DNA from: Streptomyces sclerotialus | GTDB lineage: Bacteria > Actinomycetota > Actinomycetes > Streptomycetales > Streptomycetaceae | Direction of reading: 5' to 3' | DNA: 64,000 nt | Assembly (NCBI GenBank): GCA_000719105.1 | Contig: JODX01000008.1 | Span: 150,195 to 214,194 of the forward strand | In this document: one piece after another, positions 11,389 through 19,395 of the stretch | Position numbering within the stretch: position 1 is the first letter of the stretch | Layout of the letters: every line of letters starts with the position of its first letter | The notes under the pieces: model-generated | The model's database searches: none | The model's input: the letters and a program-made list of their open reading frames with translations, nothing else | Told to the model about the DNA's origin: nothing | Program-made: the position numbers and the translations under genes

Positions 11389-11823
11389 TCATCCTGTGCT
11401 CCGTTCCTCGGCCAGGATGCGGTCGAGGGCCTCGTCGAGGTGGGTCTCGAAGTCGGCGAGGGAACGCTCCTGCCCGAGCGGCACCAGCTTGTCCGTCCGG
11501 TCGAGGAACGCCACGAGGGGCGCCGCACCGGACCGGAACAGCGCCTGGTCACAGCCGACCTGCAGACGGATCAGCACCTCGAACGCGTCCGGTTCGGCGG
11601 GCGTGATGCGCACGTCGCCGTCCCCGGACGGCCGGATCACTCCGTCGACCAACAACTCACGCCCGAAGGCCCAGGTCACCGGGGCATCGCCGGGCAGGTG
11701 AAAGGTCAGCCGCACGGCGTAGGGGTCGCAGGTCTCGTACCGCAGCTCCACCGGGATGCGGAAGGAGAGCTCCTCCGACACGAGGAAGCTCATCATGACC
11801 TCTGCCTGTACTGACTCACGCAT
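11389..11823 (-). CDS. ssgA: Sporulation/cell division regulator SsgA
   Basis: SsgA-like protein (SALP) specific to morphologically complex actinomycetes. It stimulates septation and helps localise division sites in sporulating hyphae. The 144-residue product starts MRESVQAEVMMSFLVSEELSF, as in the S. griseus-type protein; the internal ATG for MSFLVSEEL gives the shorter S. coelicolor-type form. The core ELSFRIPVELRYE...DPYAVRLTFHLPGD...WAFGRELL is diagnostic. It is followed upstream on the same strand by ssgR, its IclR-type activator, the standard Streptomyces arrangement. Confidence 0.96.
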   Translation of the reverse strand: MRESVQAEVMMSFLVSEELSFRIPVELRYETCDPYAVRLTFHLPGDAPVTWAFGRELLVDGVIRPSGDGDVRITPAEPDAFEVLIRLQVGCDQALFRSGAAPLVAFLDRTDKLVPLGQERSLADFETHLDEALDRILAEERSTG

Positions 11824-11918
11824 CGTCTACCCCAGTTGCCGTCGTCCGGCCAGGAAACAACCCCTGACACTGCTGGAAGTTTGCTCAACGTACACGCGTG
11901 ATCACAAGGAGTGAGTTT

Positions 11919-12869
11919 TCAGATGCTGATAGAGAGGTCGAGGGGGCCCAGCAGCCGTCCCACCTCGGCCTGCAGCTGCCGGACTGCGGACAGCAGCCGA
12001 TCGGCCTGCTGAACAGGCATGGAGATGGCCATGGTCCCGGCGGTGGTCCCAACGGTGATGGGGATGGCGGCACAGACCGTCCCCCCTGCCTGCCCCTGCC
12101 GCTCGGCCGCCGGTCCGGTCCGACCGGTGCCGTTCGGGCCCGGCGCCGGTCGGTGACCGTCACACACCGTGCACGGGGCGGCCGACTGCGCGGGGTCCCG
12201 CTCCGGGTGCCCGCACCGGAGCTCCTCACGGAGCTGAAACAGCAGACACTGCCCGATCGCATGCGCGTGCCCCGCCTCACGGAGCTGGCCCCAGTCGTCC
12301 ACCGTCGGCCGGCCGGTGGCGTCGGCAACGGACATGACGTCGATCTCGCCCTCGCAGTAGACCGCCAGACGGACGGGGACACCGATGGTGTCCTGCCAGT
12401 GGGCCAGCGCCTCGCTCATCGTGATGCGACGTTTCTGCGTTGTGCTGCTGCTGCTCAGCCGCTCGGCCGCATCCCCCAGGAAGAACAGCCCCTTGTCCCG
12501 GCGCAGATAGCCCTCGTGCGTCAGGGTGCGCAGCAGGTGGTACGCCGTGGGCAGAGCGAGCCCGGCGTCGCGGGCCAGTTGCTTGGCGGGCGCTCCGTGC
12601 TCCCGCCCGGCCACGGCCTCGAGCAACCGCATGGCCCGCTGCACGGAGCCGATCAGGGTGGTGGAGTGCGACTCCGTAGGAGCGGCTGCGACGTTCTTCA
12701 CCGACGGGGCCCGCTCTTCCGGGCGTGGCTGGTGGGGTGCACGGCGCTCGGGGGCCGCAGACGGCGCCTCTCCGGGCGATGTACGGGGTTGCACCGGGGG
12801 AGCGTGGAGACCGGCGGGCTCCGTAGCCGATGCCTGCGGGTCTGCGGGTGAAGTGTCAACCGTGGCCAA
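11919..12869 (-). CDS. ssgR: IclR-family regulator SsgR
   Basis: IclR-type transcription factor located directly upstream of ssgA; in S. coelicolor SsgR activates ssgA. The 316-residue product has a Pro/Ala-rich N-terminal extension (1-68), a winged helix-turn-helix (about 72-130, IGSVQRAMRLLEAVAG...LALPTAYHLLRTLTHEGYL) and an IclR effector domain (about 150-316). The effector domain holds an unusual Cys/His/Pro/Gly-rich insertion at about 215-262 (Cys219, Cys233, Cys236, His221, His239). ATG 12869 is used, but the true start may be nearer the HTH because the extension is low-complexity. Identity rests on domain plus neighbourhood. Confidence 0.9.
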   Translation of the reverse strand: MATVDTSPADPQASATEPAGLHAPPVQPRTSPGEAPSAAPERRAPHQPRPEERAPSVKNVAAAPTESHSTTLIGSVQRAMRLLEAVAGREHGAPAKQLARDAGLALPTAYHLLRTLTHEGYLRRDKGLFFLGDAAERLSSSSTTQKRRITMSEALAHWQDTIGVPVRLAVYCEGEIDVMSVADATGRPTVDDWGQLREAGHAHAIGQCLLFQLREELRCGHPERDPAQSAAPCTVCDGHRPAPGPNGTGRTGPAAERQGQAGGTVCAAIPITVGTTAGTMAISMPVQQADRLLSAVRQLQAEVGRLLGPLDLSISI

Positions 12870-13103
12870 GGGTCACTCCGGAAGCGCGAGAGGGGCCGCC
12901 CGTGCGACTGAGCACGGGTGGGATGTGCGCCGCCCGCGGGGTTGCCCCCGCGATACGAGTTCCGGACTCTAACCGCCTGTCACCGCACGCCGACGGCACC
13001 GCCGGAAAACTTCCCTCGCGCGAGGGAACCTCACGTTCCCGTTCCCACCCCGCCCGTTCGGCCGCTCACGCCGCGAAGAGCCGGTCCCGCGCTGTGCGCC
13101 GAC

Positions 13104-13313
13104 TCACCAGTCGGAACGTGATGCCCCCGACTTGACCTTCCGTACGACGTAGATCAGCCCGCCGACCAGCGCCACGAAGACCAGCAGCTTGAAGAGCAAC
13201 GTCACGACGAAATGCAGCACGCTCACTATCAGGCTGCCGAACACGACCAGGGCGATGGCCGGCACCGCGATCCACTTCACCCACCACGGCAACCCCGCGA
13301 AGATCTCCCGCAT
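13104..13313 (-). CDS. Small DUF5326-like membrane protein
   Basis: 69-residue protein from ATG 13313 (MREIFAGLPWWVKWIAVPAI) with two adjacent hydrophobic segments covering most of residues 12-57 and a basic C-terminus (RKVKSGASRSDW). It resembles the small DUF5326-type membrane proteins of Streptomyces; no function is known. A longer frame exists to 13349 but the extra residues are basic and not family-like. It is read on the same strand as the cupin gene to its right, but 160 bp separates them. Confidence 0.75.
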   Translation of the reverse strand: MREIFAGLPWWVKWIAVPAIALVVFGSLIVSVLHFVVTLLFKLLVFVALVGGLIYVVRKVKSGASRSDW

Positions 13314-13475
13314 CGACCTCGTCCTCACTGTCCTCACCCGTCGCCCCACGTTCGGGAGCTGCTACTGGCCCCTTGCTGTCCTGCCTTCGATGCTAGGGCG
13401 GCGAGGGGGCGCAGGGGGCACCTCGCACCCCTTGTCCGTCCCTGAACGTCCCCCTAGGGAACCCGAAGACGGGTC

Positions 13476-13793
13476 TCAGTTCTCCGGCGGAGAGAACACC
13501 ACCAGCACCCGCAGGTCCTCGGTGATGTGGTGGAACTTGTGGGCGACCCCCGCGGGCACGTACACGACGCTGCCGCGCGCGACCTGGGTGGTCTCCGTAC
13601 CGACCGTGATCGCGGCGCGGCCGCTCACGACGAAGTACACCTCGTCCTGCTGGTGCGGCTGCTGCGGATCGAGCGCTCCCGCGTCGAGCGCGTACAGGCC
13701 GACCGACATGTTCCTCTCACGCAGGAACTGCAGGTAGGCACCGTCATTGGCGGCGCGCTCCGCCTCCAGTTCGTCCAGCCGGAATGCCTTCAT
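13476..13793 (-). CDS. Small cupin-domain protein
   Basis: Single-domain cupin of 105 residues. The start is ATG 13793 (MKAFRLDELEAERAANDG). The two cupin motifs are visible: HQQDEVYFVVSGRAAITVG (motif 1, with His and Glu ligands) and GSVVYVPAGVAHKFHHI (motif 2, with His), so it probably binds a divalent metal. The substrate is unknown. The longer open frame upstream lies over the divergent membrane protein and phosphatase genes and is not coding. Confidence 0.85.
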   Translation of the reverse strand: MKAFRLDELEAERAANDGAYLQFLRERNMSVGLYALDAGALDPQQPHQQDEVYFVVSGRAAITVGTETTQVARGSVVYVPAGVAHKFHHITEDLRVLVVFSPPEN

Positions 13794-13857
13794 CGCCCTT
13801 GCCCCGCCCTCGCACCAGTGCTTGTGTCCGATCGCTTCTGCCACGATCAGACACATG

Positions 13858-14232
13858 ATGAATTTCGTAGTCAAGACGATCGCCAACGCGGGCGCCCTGG
13901 CGGTCGCCGTCTGGCTGCTCGACAAGATCACCCTGACCGGCGACGGCACCGGCCGCAAGATCGGCACCCTGCTGCTGGTCGCCGTGGTGTTCGGCCTGGT
14001 GAACGCGGTGGTCAAGCCGGTCGTGAAGGTCCTCACGTTCCCGCTGTTCATCCTGACCCTCGGCCTGATCACGCTGGTGGTCAACGCCCTGATGCTGCTG
14101 CTCACCTCGTGGCTCGCCGACAAGCTCGACCTGAGCTTCCACGTGGAGGGTTTCTGGACCGCCGTGGTGGGCGCCCTGATCATCTCGCTCGTCTCCTGGG
14201 CGCTGTCCGTCGTCCTGCCCGAAGCGGACTGA
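13858..14232 (+). CDS. Holin-superfamily IV (PhlB-like) membrane protein
   Basis: 124-residue four-TM protein of the type annotated as phage holin family protein or mycobacterial four-TM holin superfamily IV, common as a housekeeping membrane protein in actinobacteria. Segments: 1-20, 31-50, 60-80 and 98-121, with the conserved GLVNAVVKPVVKVLTFPLFILTLGLITLVVNALMLLL stretch (quoted in pieces: GLVNAVVKPVVKVL and TLGLITLVVNALML). There is no lysin nearby, so a lytic role is not implied. ATG 13858 or 13855 could be used. It ends 8 bp before the phosphatase gene and is probably co-transcribed with it. Confidence 0.82.
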   Translation: MNFVVKTIANAGALAVAVWLLDKITLTGDGTGRKIGTLLLVAVVFGLVNAVVKPVVKVLTFPLFILTLGLITLVVNALMLLLTSWLADKLDLSFHVEGFWTAVVGALIISLVSWALSVVLPEAD

Positions 14233-14240
14233 GCACGAGG

Positions 14241-14732
14241 ATGACCTACCGCATCTGCTTCGTGTGCACCGGCAACATATGCCGCTCCCCGATGGCCGAG
14301 TCCGTCTTCCGCGCGCGCGTGGCGGAGGCCGGGCTGGACGGCCTGGTCGAGGTCGACAGCGCCGGTACGGACGGCTGGCACGAGGGCGAGGACGCCGATC
14401 CGCGCACCGTCGCCGTCCTGGAGGCGCACGGTTATGACAGTGACCACACCGCCCGGCGGTTCCGGGCCGCCTGGTTCGCCCGCCTGGACCTGGTGATCGC
14501 CCTCGACAGCGGTCATTTCAGAACGCTGCGCCGGCTCGCGTCCACCGCACAGGACGCTGCGAAGGTGCGGCTTCTGCGCTCGTACGACCCCGCCGCCGGC
14601 GACGACCTCGACGTACCGGACCCGTATTACGGGGGCATCGACGGTTTCGAGGAGTGTCTTGAGATGGTGGAGGCGGCGAGCAGTGTCCTGCTCACCGCGG
14701 TACATCAGCACGTGAAGGGACAGGCGGCATGA
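14241..14732 (+). CDS. ptpA: Low-molecular-weight protein-tyrosine phosphatase
   Basis: Cytosolic protein-tyrosine phosphatase (163 residues). The P-loop VCTGNICRS places the nucleophile at Cys9 and the phosphate-binding Arg at 15; the general-acid aspartate is in DPYYGG (Asp127). It corresponds to the PtpA-type enzyme of Streptomyces. The ATG at 14241 has the purine-rich GCACGAGG before it. Its stop codon overlaps the start of the next gene (ATGA at 14729-14732), so the two are translationally coupled. Confidence 0.93.
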   Translation: MTYRICFVCTGNICRSPMAESVFRARVAEAGLDGLVEVDSAGTDGWHEGEDADPRTVAVLEAHGYDSDHTARRFRAAWFARLDLVIALDSGHFRTLRRLASTAQDAAKVRLLRSYDPAAGDDLDVPDPYYGGIDGFEECLEMVEAASSVLLTAVHQHVKGQAA

Positions 14733-15868
14733 GCGAGACGACCACGGAGATCGGAGACGGCACCCGAGCCGTACGGGCCGGGCTGCCCGACCCCGTCAAG
14801 TACGAGCCGACCCTTCCGGGCCCGGTGTTCGCCGCCCATTTCCACCTGCCGGGCGAGCCCACGGGGCCGTACACCTACGGCCGCGACGAGAACCCCACGT
14901 GGACCCTTCTGGAGCGCGCCATCGGCGAGCTGGAGGCTCCCGGACAGGACGACGCCGAGACGCTGGTCTTCCCTTCCGGCATGGCCGCCATCTCCGCTGT
15001 CCTCTTCTCGCAGCTCCGCGCCGGTGACGTAGCGGTCCTGCCGAACGACGGCTACCAGGCGCTTCCGCTGGTGCGCCAGCAGCTCGAGGCGTACGGCGTC
15101 GAGGTGCGCACCGCGCCGACGGGAGGCGACGCCCAGCTGGAGATGCTCGAGGGCGCGAGCCTGCTGTGGATCGAGACGCCGTCGAACCCGGGCCTGGACG
15201 TGTGCGACGTGCGGCGGCTTGCCGAGGAGGCACACGCGCGCGGGTGCCTCGTAGCCGTGGACAACACCCTGGCGACCCCGCTCGGACAGCGGCCCTTGGA
15301 CCTCGGGGCCGACTTCGCCGTGGCCAGTGGCACCAAGCAGCTCACCGGACACGGGGATGTCCTGCTGGGTTACGTGGTGTCCCGGAACGCCGCTCTGATG
15401 GATTCGGTACGGCGCTGGCGCAAGATCGTCGGCGCCATCGTGGGCCCCATGGAGGCATGGCTCGCCCACCGCTCGCTCGCCACGCTGCAGCTGCGCGCGG
15501 AACGGCAGAACGCCAACGCGCTGGCTCTGGCCCAGGCCCTGAAGGCGCGGCCGGAGGTGGCCGGGCTGCGCTATCCCGGGCTGCCCGACGACCCCTCGCA
15601 CGAGATCGCCTCCCGGCAGATGCGGCGCTTCGGGTGTGTGGTGTCCTTCTCGCTGCCCACGCGCGCGCGTGCCGACCGTTTCCTGGAGGCGCTGCGCCTC
15701 GTGGACGACGCGACGAGCTTCGGCGGTGTGCGTTCCACGGCCGAGCGGCGCGGCCGGTGGGGCGGGGACGCGGTCGCGGAGGGCTTCGTCCGCTTCTCGT
15801 GCGGCGCCGAGGACACCGAGGACCTGGTGGCCGACGTCCTGCGCGCGCTCGACGAGTCGGCGGACTGA
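14729..15868 (+). CDS. Cystathionine gamma-lyase/synthase-type PLP enzyme
   Basis: Cys/Met-metabolism PLP enzyme (379 residues) acting on cystathionine or related gamma-substituted amino acids. Hallmarks: YTYGRDENPTWTLLE (47-61), FPSGMAAISAV (81-91), the VDNTLATP aspartate region and SGTKQLTGHGD with PLP-Lys203. It is probably a cystathionine gamma-lyase, but motifs alone do not separate this from gamma-synthase. It overlaps the phosphatase stop by 4 bp. A strong terminator follows. Confidence 0.88.
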   Translation: MSETTTEIGDGTRAVRAGLPDPVKYEPTLPGPVFAAHFHLPGEPTGPYTYGRDENPTWTLLERAIGELEAPGQDDAETLVFPSGMAAISAVLFSQLRAGDVAVLPNDGYQALPLVRQQLEAYGVEVRTAPTGGDAQLEMLEGASLLWIETPSNPGLDVCDVRRLAEEAHARGCLVAVDNTLATPLGQRPLDLGADFAVASGTKQLTGHGDVLLGYVVSRNAALMDSVRRWRKIVGAIVGPMEAWLAHRSLATLQLRAERQNANALALAQALKARPEVAGLRYPGLPDDPSHEIASRQMRRFGCVVSFSLPTRARADRFLEALRLVDDATSFGGVRSTAERRGRWGGDAVAEGFVRFSCGAEDTEDLVADVLRALDESAD

Positions 15869-15920
15869 CCTCGCGCCGGGCCGACGTGTTGCTACCGCCA
15901 GGTACCCGGGTACGTACAAC

Positions 15921-15959
15921 GGACGGTCCGAGCCTCCCCCCTCGTGGCTCGGACCGTCC
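15921..15959 (+). terminator. Strong terminator after the PLP enzyme gene
   Basis: A 14-bp perfect stem, GGACGGTCCGAGCC (15921-15934) with its complement at 15946-15959 and an 11-nt loop, starts 52 bp after the stop codon and closes the 13858-15868 transcription unit. Confidence 0.85.
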
Positions 15960-16091
15960 CGGTTCCGGGCGCCAAGAACCGCGCCCACAAGGCTAGTTGA
16001 CTCTGTGTCAGTGTCCAATCACAGTAGCGACAGAGACCTATCGACATATTTATAGTTGGGCGCTCGGACGTGACGGGAGGGGACGGAGTCC

Positions 16092-16997
16092 ATGGACTTG
16101 GCGCTGCTGCGCACGTTCGTGACCGTGCACCGGGCCGGCTCCTTCACCCGCGCCGCCGCACTGCTGGGCCTCTCGCAGCCTGCCGTCACCTCCCAGATAC
16201 GTACCCTGGAACGGCAGCTGGGCCGCCCACTGTTCCTGCGCCAGGCCCGCGGCGTGACCCCCACCACGATCGGCGACGAGCTCGCACACAAGGCGGCACC
16301 GCATCTCGACGCACTGGTCGAGATCGCCGAGACCGGACTGGACGAGGAGTTCTCCCTCCGCACACTGCACCTGGCCGGGCCCCCGGAGTTCACCGCTGAA
16401 CGCGCCCTCCCCTCCCTCACCGAGCTGACCCGGCGGGACGGGCAGGCGATCGCACTGCGTGCCTCGTTCGGGAACGCCGACGAGGTGCTGGAAGGACTTG
16501 CCGCCGGGCACCATGATCTGGCCATCGCCACGGCGCGCCCACGCGGTTCCCTGCTCACCGCGACTCCGCTGTGCGACGAGGAACACGTCCTGGTGGCCAC
16601 TCCCCGCTGGGCCTCCCGGATCAGTACGGCCAAGATCCGCCGCAAGGGCGCCCACGCTCTGGACCGCGTCCCCCTCGTCGAGGTGCATGAGTCGCTGCCC
16701 TTCGTCACCCGCTACTGGGCTTCCGTCTTCGACTCCCGTCCCGCTGCCTCCGGCACCGTCATCGTTCCCGACCTCCGCGCGGTCCTCGCCTGCACGGCCT
16801 CCGGCGCGGGTATCGCCGTACTGCCGCGCTATCTGTGCGTCTCCGCTCTGGAGCGCGGCCGCCTCGTGCCGCTGCTCGAGCCGGCGGTGCCCCCGCTGCG
16901 GACGTACTTCCTGTCGGTCCGTACCGGAACCCTGGCCATGCCCCACATCGCACGCGCCCACGAGCACCTGCTTCGGGCCGCTGTGGGCTGGTCGTGA
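16092..16997 (+). CDS. LysR-family transcriptional regulator
   Basis: LysR-type regulator (301 residues). The N-terminal winged HTH spans residues 1-60 (MDLALLRTFVTVHRAGSFTR... AVTSQIRTLERQLGRPLFLR), and the periplasmic-binding-like co-inducer domain spans about 90-295. The ATG at 16092 follows GGAGGGGACGGAG closely. The 130 bp upstream, an AT-rich patch with TATTTATA at about 16048, may hold its promoter and autoregulatory site. There is no divergent partner gene, so the target is unknown. Confidence 0.9.
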   Translation: MDLALLRTFVTVHRAGSFTRAAALLGLSQPAVTSQIRTLERQLGRPLFLRQARGVTPTTIGDELAHKAAPHLDALVEIAETGLDEEFSLRTLHLAGPPEFTAERALPSLTELTRRDGQAIALRASFGNADEVLEGLAAGHHDLAIATARPRGSLLTATPLCDEEHVLVATPRWASRISTAKIRRKGAHALDRVPLVEVHESLPFVTRYWASVFDSRPAASGTVIVPDLRAVLACTASGAGIAVLPRYLCVSALERGRLVPLLEPAVPPLRTYFLSVRTGTLAMPHIARAHEHLLRAAVGWS

Positions 16998-17027
16998 GAG
17001 GGCGCCCCCTTGCGGGGGTTACATGAT

Positions 17028-17041
17028 GTTTCACGTAGAAC
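17028..17041. other. parS-like site (2 mismatches)
   Basis: GTTTCACGTAGAAC matches parS at 12 of 14 positions. It is the left member of a pair exactly 20 bp apart (with 17048-17061) just upstream of the NUDIX gene. Confidence 0.5.
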
Positions 17042-17047
17042 CACAAG

Positions 17048-17061
17048 GTTTCACGTGGAAC
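17048..17061. other. parS-like site (1 mismatch)
   Basis: GTTTCACGTGGAAC matches parS at 13 of 14 positions; its end is 22 bp before the NUDIX start codon. Confidence 0.7.
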
Positions 17062-17082
17062 CAGCCGGGCCACATTCCTCCC

Positions 17083-17565
17083 ATGACCGTCCGACCCGTG
17101 GTCAAGCGCACCGCCCGCGCCATCCTGCTCGATGGCGACGATCTCCTCCTGATCAAACGGACCAAGCCCGGCGTCGATCCGTACTGGCTCACTCCTGGAG
17201 GCGGCGTCGAGCCCGAGGACACGACTGTCGTCGACGCGCTCCACCGCGAAGTGCACGAGGAACTCGGCGCCAAGGTCACTGACGTGGTGCCCTGCTTCGT
17301 GGACACCGTCGAGCACATCGGTGACGAAGCCGGAGCGACAGGTGTGAAGGTCCAGCACTTCTTCGTCTGCCGGCTGGAATCCATGGACCCGTCCCAGCGG
17401 CACGGTCCGGAAGTGGACGCACCGCACGGGGAGTACGAGATCGTGCGTGTGCCCTTCACGCGCGTCGGGATCGCGTCCGTCCATCTGGTCCCGCTGTCGC
17501 TGCGTCACTTCCTCGACGGCAATATCGAAGGCGTCCGTGCGATGCACGCCCCCGACCTGGGCTGA
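17083..17565 (+). CDS. NUDIX hydrolase
   Basis: NUDIX pyrophosphohydrolase (160 residues). The Nudix box GGGVEPEDTTVVDALHREVHEELGA (described here as GGGVEPE followed by REVHEELGA) gives the Gx5Ex7REUXEExGU pattern at about residues 38-62. The nucleotide-diphosphate substrate cannot be told from sequence. ATG 17083 is the start; its leader contains two parS-like sites, so ParB binding could affect its expression. It is convergent with the flavohaemoglobin gene. Confidence 0.88.
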   Translation: MTVRPVVKRTARAILLDGDDLLLIKRTKPGVDPYWLTPGGGVEPEDTTVVDALHREVHEELGAKVTDVVPCFVDTVEHIGDEAGATGVKVQHFFVCRLESMDPSQRHGPEVDAPHGEYEIVRVPFTRVGIASVHLVPLSLRHFLDGNIEGVRAMHAPDLG

Positions 17566-17626
17566 GGGCACCGAGACGGATCCGGCCCCGACATGACCGG
17601 AGGTTGAGTGATCAACGCTGACGAGG

Positions 17627-18838
17627 TCAGTACCCGGCTGCCACGAGCTCTTCCACCAGGTCGTACCGTATGCGCTCGGACGGGATACCGACGTCCCTCA
17701 AGGCGTCCACACCGCTGCGGATCATGCCGGGGGGACCTGAGAGGTACACCTCGTACTCGTTCCACGGACCGTACTCCCGGATGATGCCGGGGAGCTGAAG
17801 ACGCCCGTCCCGGTCCACGACCGGGCGGACGTCCAGCCACGAGTGACGCTGCTGCATCCGCAGCAACGTCTCGATGTCGTACAGATCGAGGTTGGTGCGG
17901 GCTCCATAGAACACCTCGACCGGGCGTCCCGCGCCGTGTTCGGCGACGTCCTCCAGCAGGGCCTTGATCGGCGCTATGCCCGTGCCACCGCCGAGACACA
18001 GCATGCCGCTGTCGGTGGTGTGGTCGACCGTCATGGATCCGGTCGGCGGCCCGAGCCGTATGACGTCACCGGGGCGGGCGTGGTTCACCAGAGCGTTCGA
18101 GACCCAGCCCGCCGGGACCGCCTTCACGTGGAACGACAGCAGTCCGTCGGCGCGCGGTGCCGAGGCGAATGAGTAGTGCCGCCAGACCCGTGGCCACCAC
18201 GGCGTCTCCAGCATGGTGTACTGCCCGGCGACGAACGGGTACGGCTGGTCCGGGCGGACGGTGATGACGGCGACGTCCGGGGTTCTGAGGTCGTGCGAGA
18301 CGATCTCCGCCATCCACCAGGGCGGAGCATGCGGTTCGTCCTCGGCCGCGGCGTCGATCATCACCTGGGAGATCGTCGTATAGGCCCTGACCCACGCGGC
18401 CTCGGTGTCGTCGTCCCAGGCCGCTCCGGTGAATCGGGCCAGCGCTCCGACGAGGGCCTCTCCGACGGCCGGGTAGTGCTCGGGGCGGGTGCCGTACTTG
18501 CGGTGCCCCCGGCCGAGGTGCTGCAGGTAGTCGATGAGGACAGGGGTGTTGTCGATGTGCTCGGCAGCGGTCAGCAGCGCCTTGAGCAGACGGTCCCGCT
18601 GCACGTCCATCGCCGGTGGGAAGAGGGCACGCAGTTCGGGGTGGTGCACGAAGAGGAGGGCGTAGAAGTACGAGGTCACTTTGTCGGCGATCGGCTCGAT
18701 GGCGGTCATGGTTCGCCGGATGAGCACGGCGTCCGGTGAGGGCTGCGCCGCGGGCGCGGAAGGCTCCGAGGGCAGGTCCTCCCCGCCGTCGTCAGCAGTC
18801 GGCTGATCGTCGGCCGTCATGGTGGCCGAAGCATTCAT
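17627..18838 (-). CDS. hmp: Flavohaemoglobin-type NO dioxygenase (globin + FAD/NAD reductase)
   Basis: Two-domain flavohaemoprotein (403 residues from ATG 18838, chosen for the GAGGCAGG ribosome-binding site just before it). Residues 1-36 are an unusual acidic Ser/Pro-rich extension. The globin domain spans about 37-168, with Tyr in the B-helix (about 57-59) and proximal His112. The FAD motif RHYSFAS is at 220-226 and the NAD-binding GGGTGIAP at 283-290. The family converts NO and O2 to nitrate. The gene is monocistronic; an NsrR operator could not be recognised with confidence upstream. Confidence 0.88.
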   Translation of the reverse strand: MNASATMTADDQPTADDGGEDLPSEPSAPAAQPSPDAVLIRRTMTAIEPIADKVTSYFYALLFVHHPELRALFPPAMDVQRDRLLKALLTAAEHIDNTPVLIDYLQHLGRGHRKYGTRPEHYPAVGEALVGALARFTGAAWDDDTEAAWVRAYTTISQVMIDAAAEDEPHAPPWWMAEIVSHDLRTPDVAVITVRPDQPYPFVAGQYTMLETPWWPRVWRHYSFASAPRADGLLSFHVKAVPAGWVSNALVNHARPGDVIRLGPPTGSMTVDHTTDSGMLCLGGGTGIAPIKALLEDVAEHGAGRPVEVFYGARTNLDLYDIETLLRMQQRHSWLDVRPVVDRDGRLQLPGIIREYGPWNEYEVYLSGPPGMIRSGVDALRDVGIPSERIRYDLVEELVAAGY

Positions 18839-19073
18839 GGCCTGCCTCGCCTCGCACATCATTTGGTCGTTCTGCACCCTTCCCCCATCGGAAGTTGCCC
18901 GGCTTTCCGCGCAGACGGCTTCGCTTTTCCCCCTTCGGCCCCCGTGGGCCAAGCGGCCACATTCAACCCGGATTCCCGGCCCGTACGGACAAGTAGGCGA
19001 AAGTGTGAGATGTGCCGCAGTAACCACATCGCAGGGAGTCACCAGGCACCGCCTCGGAGACGGAGAACGGAAT

Positions 19074-19259
19074 ATGCAGATGCCCTATGCCTTCACTGGT
19101 CCTGCTGCATCGAGATACGCTCGCACCGGTCCGGATATGCATGTCAGCAGCGCACACACGGATCGGGGTACACCTTCGATCGGGCAGATGCGGCGGGCTC
19201 CTCGTCGCTCCGCCAAATTGGGACCTGAGTGGACCATCGATTTTTCAATTACTGGCTGA
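19074..19259 (+). CDS. Possible small ORF (61 aa), unknown
   Basis: ATG at 19074 preceded by GGAGAACGG at a good Shine-Dalgarno distance; 61 codons of mixed composition with Arg, Ser, His and Thr, no hydrophobic segment and no recognised motif. The region is less GC-rich than typical Streptomyces coding DNA and codon-position bias is weak. It may be a real small gene or chance. A minus-strand frame over the same DNA (18963-19157) lacks a ribosome-binding site. Confidence 0.25.
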   Translation: MQMPYAFTGPAASRYARTGPDMHVSSAHTDRGTPSIGQMRRAPRRSAKLGPEWTIDFSITG

Positions 19260-19304
19260 ATAGTGCTTCTTTCGCGACTCTCCCGACAGGCCTCCCCGGT
19301 GACC

Positions 19305-19318
19305 GTTTCACGTGAAAC
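19305..19318. other. parS site (perfect)
   Basis: GTTTCACGTGAAAC, an exact match to the Streptomyces centromere-like consensus; intergenic, upstream of the double-GNAT gene. Confidence 0.95.
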
Positions 19319-19395
19319 ATCCACCCGCACGCCAAGCTTTTGCATATGACATGGCCGAAAGCCCGTGCGTCTCCCGGTAAATCGGTGGACGCGAG

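Larger units (their letters stand above)
18839..19395. other. Long intergenic region upstream of flavohaemoglobin gene
   Basis: 557 bp with lower GC than its flanks. It holds the presumed hmp promoter (leftward), a possible small ORF at 19074-19259, and a perfect parS at 19305-19318. I could not recognise other regulators' sites or RNA structures. Confidence 0.5.

Noticed and set aside
13476..14711. 411-aa extension of the cupin ORF
   Set aside because: Everything beyond ATG 13793 is antisense to the holin-like and phosphatase genes and has no cupin similarity.
18122..18135. parS-like CCTTCACGTGGAAC in the flavohaemoglobin gene
   Set aside because: Three mismatches to parS and inside conserved coding sequence; chance resemblance likely.
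18963..19157. 64-aa leftward ORF with CGYC motif
   Set aside because: No ribosome-binding site at either possible start, and it is antisense to the better candidate at 19074; the motif alone is not enough.
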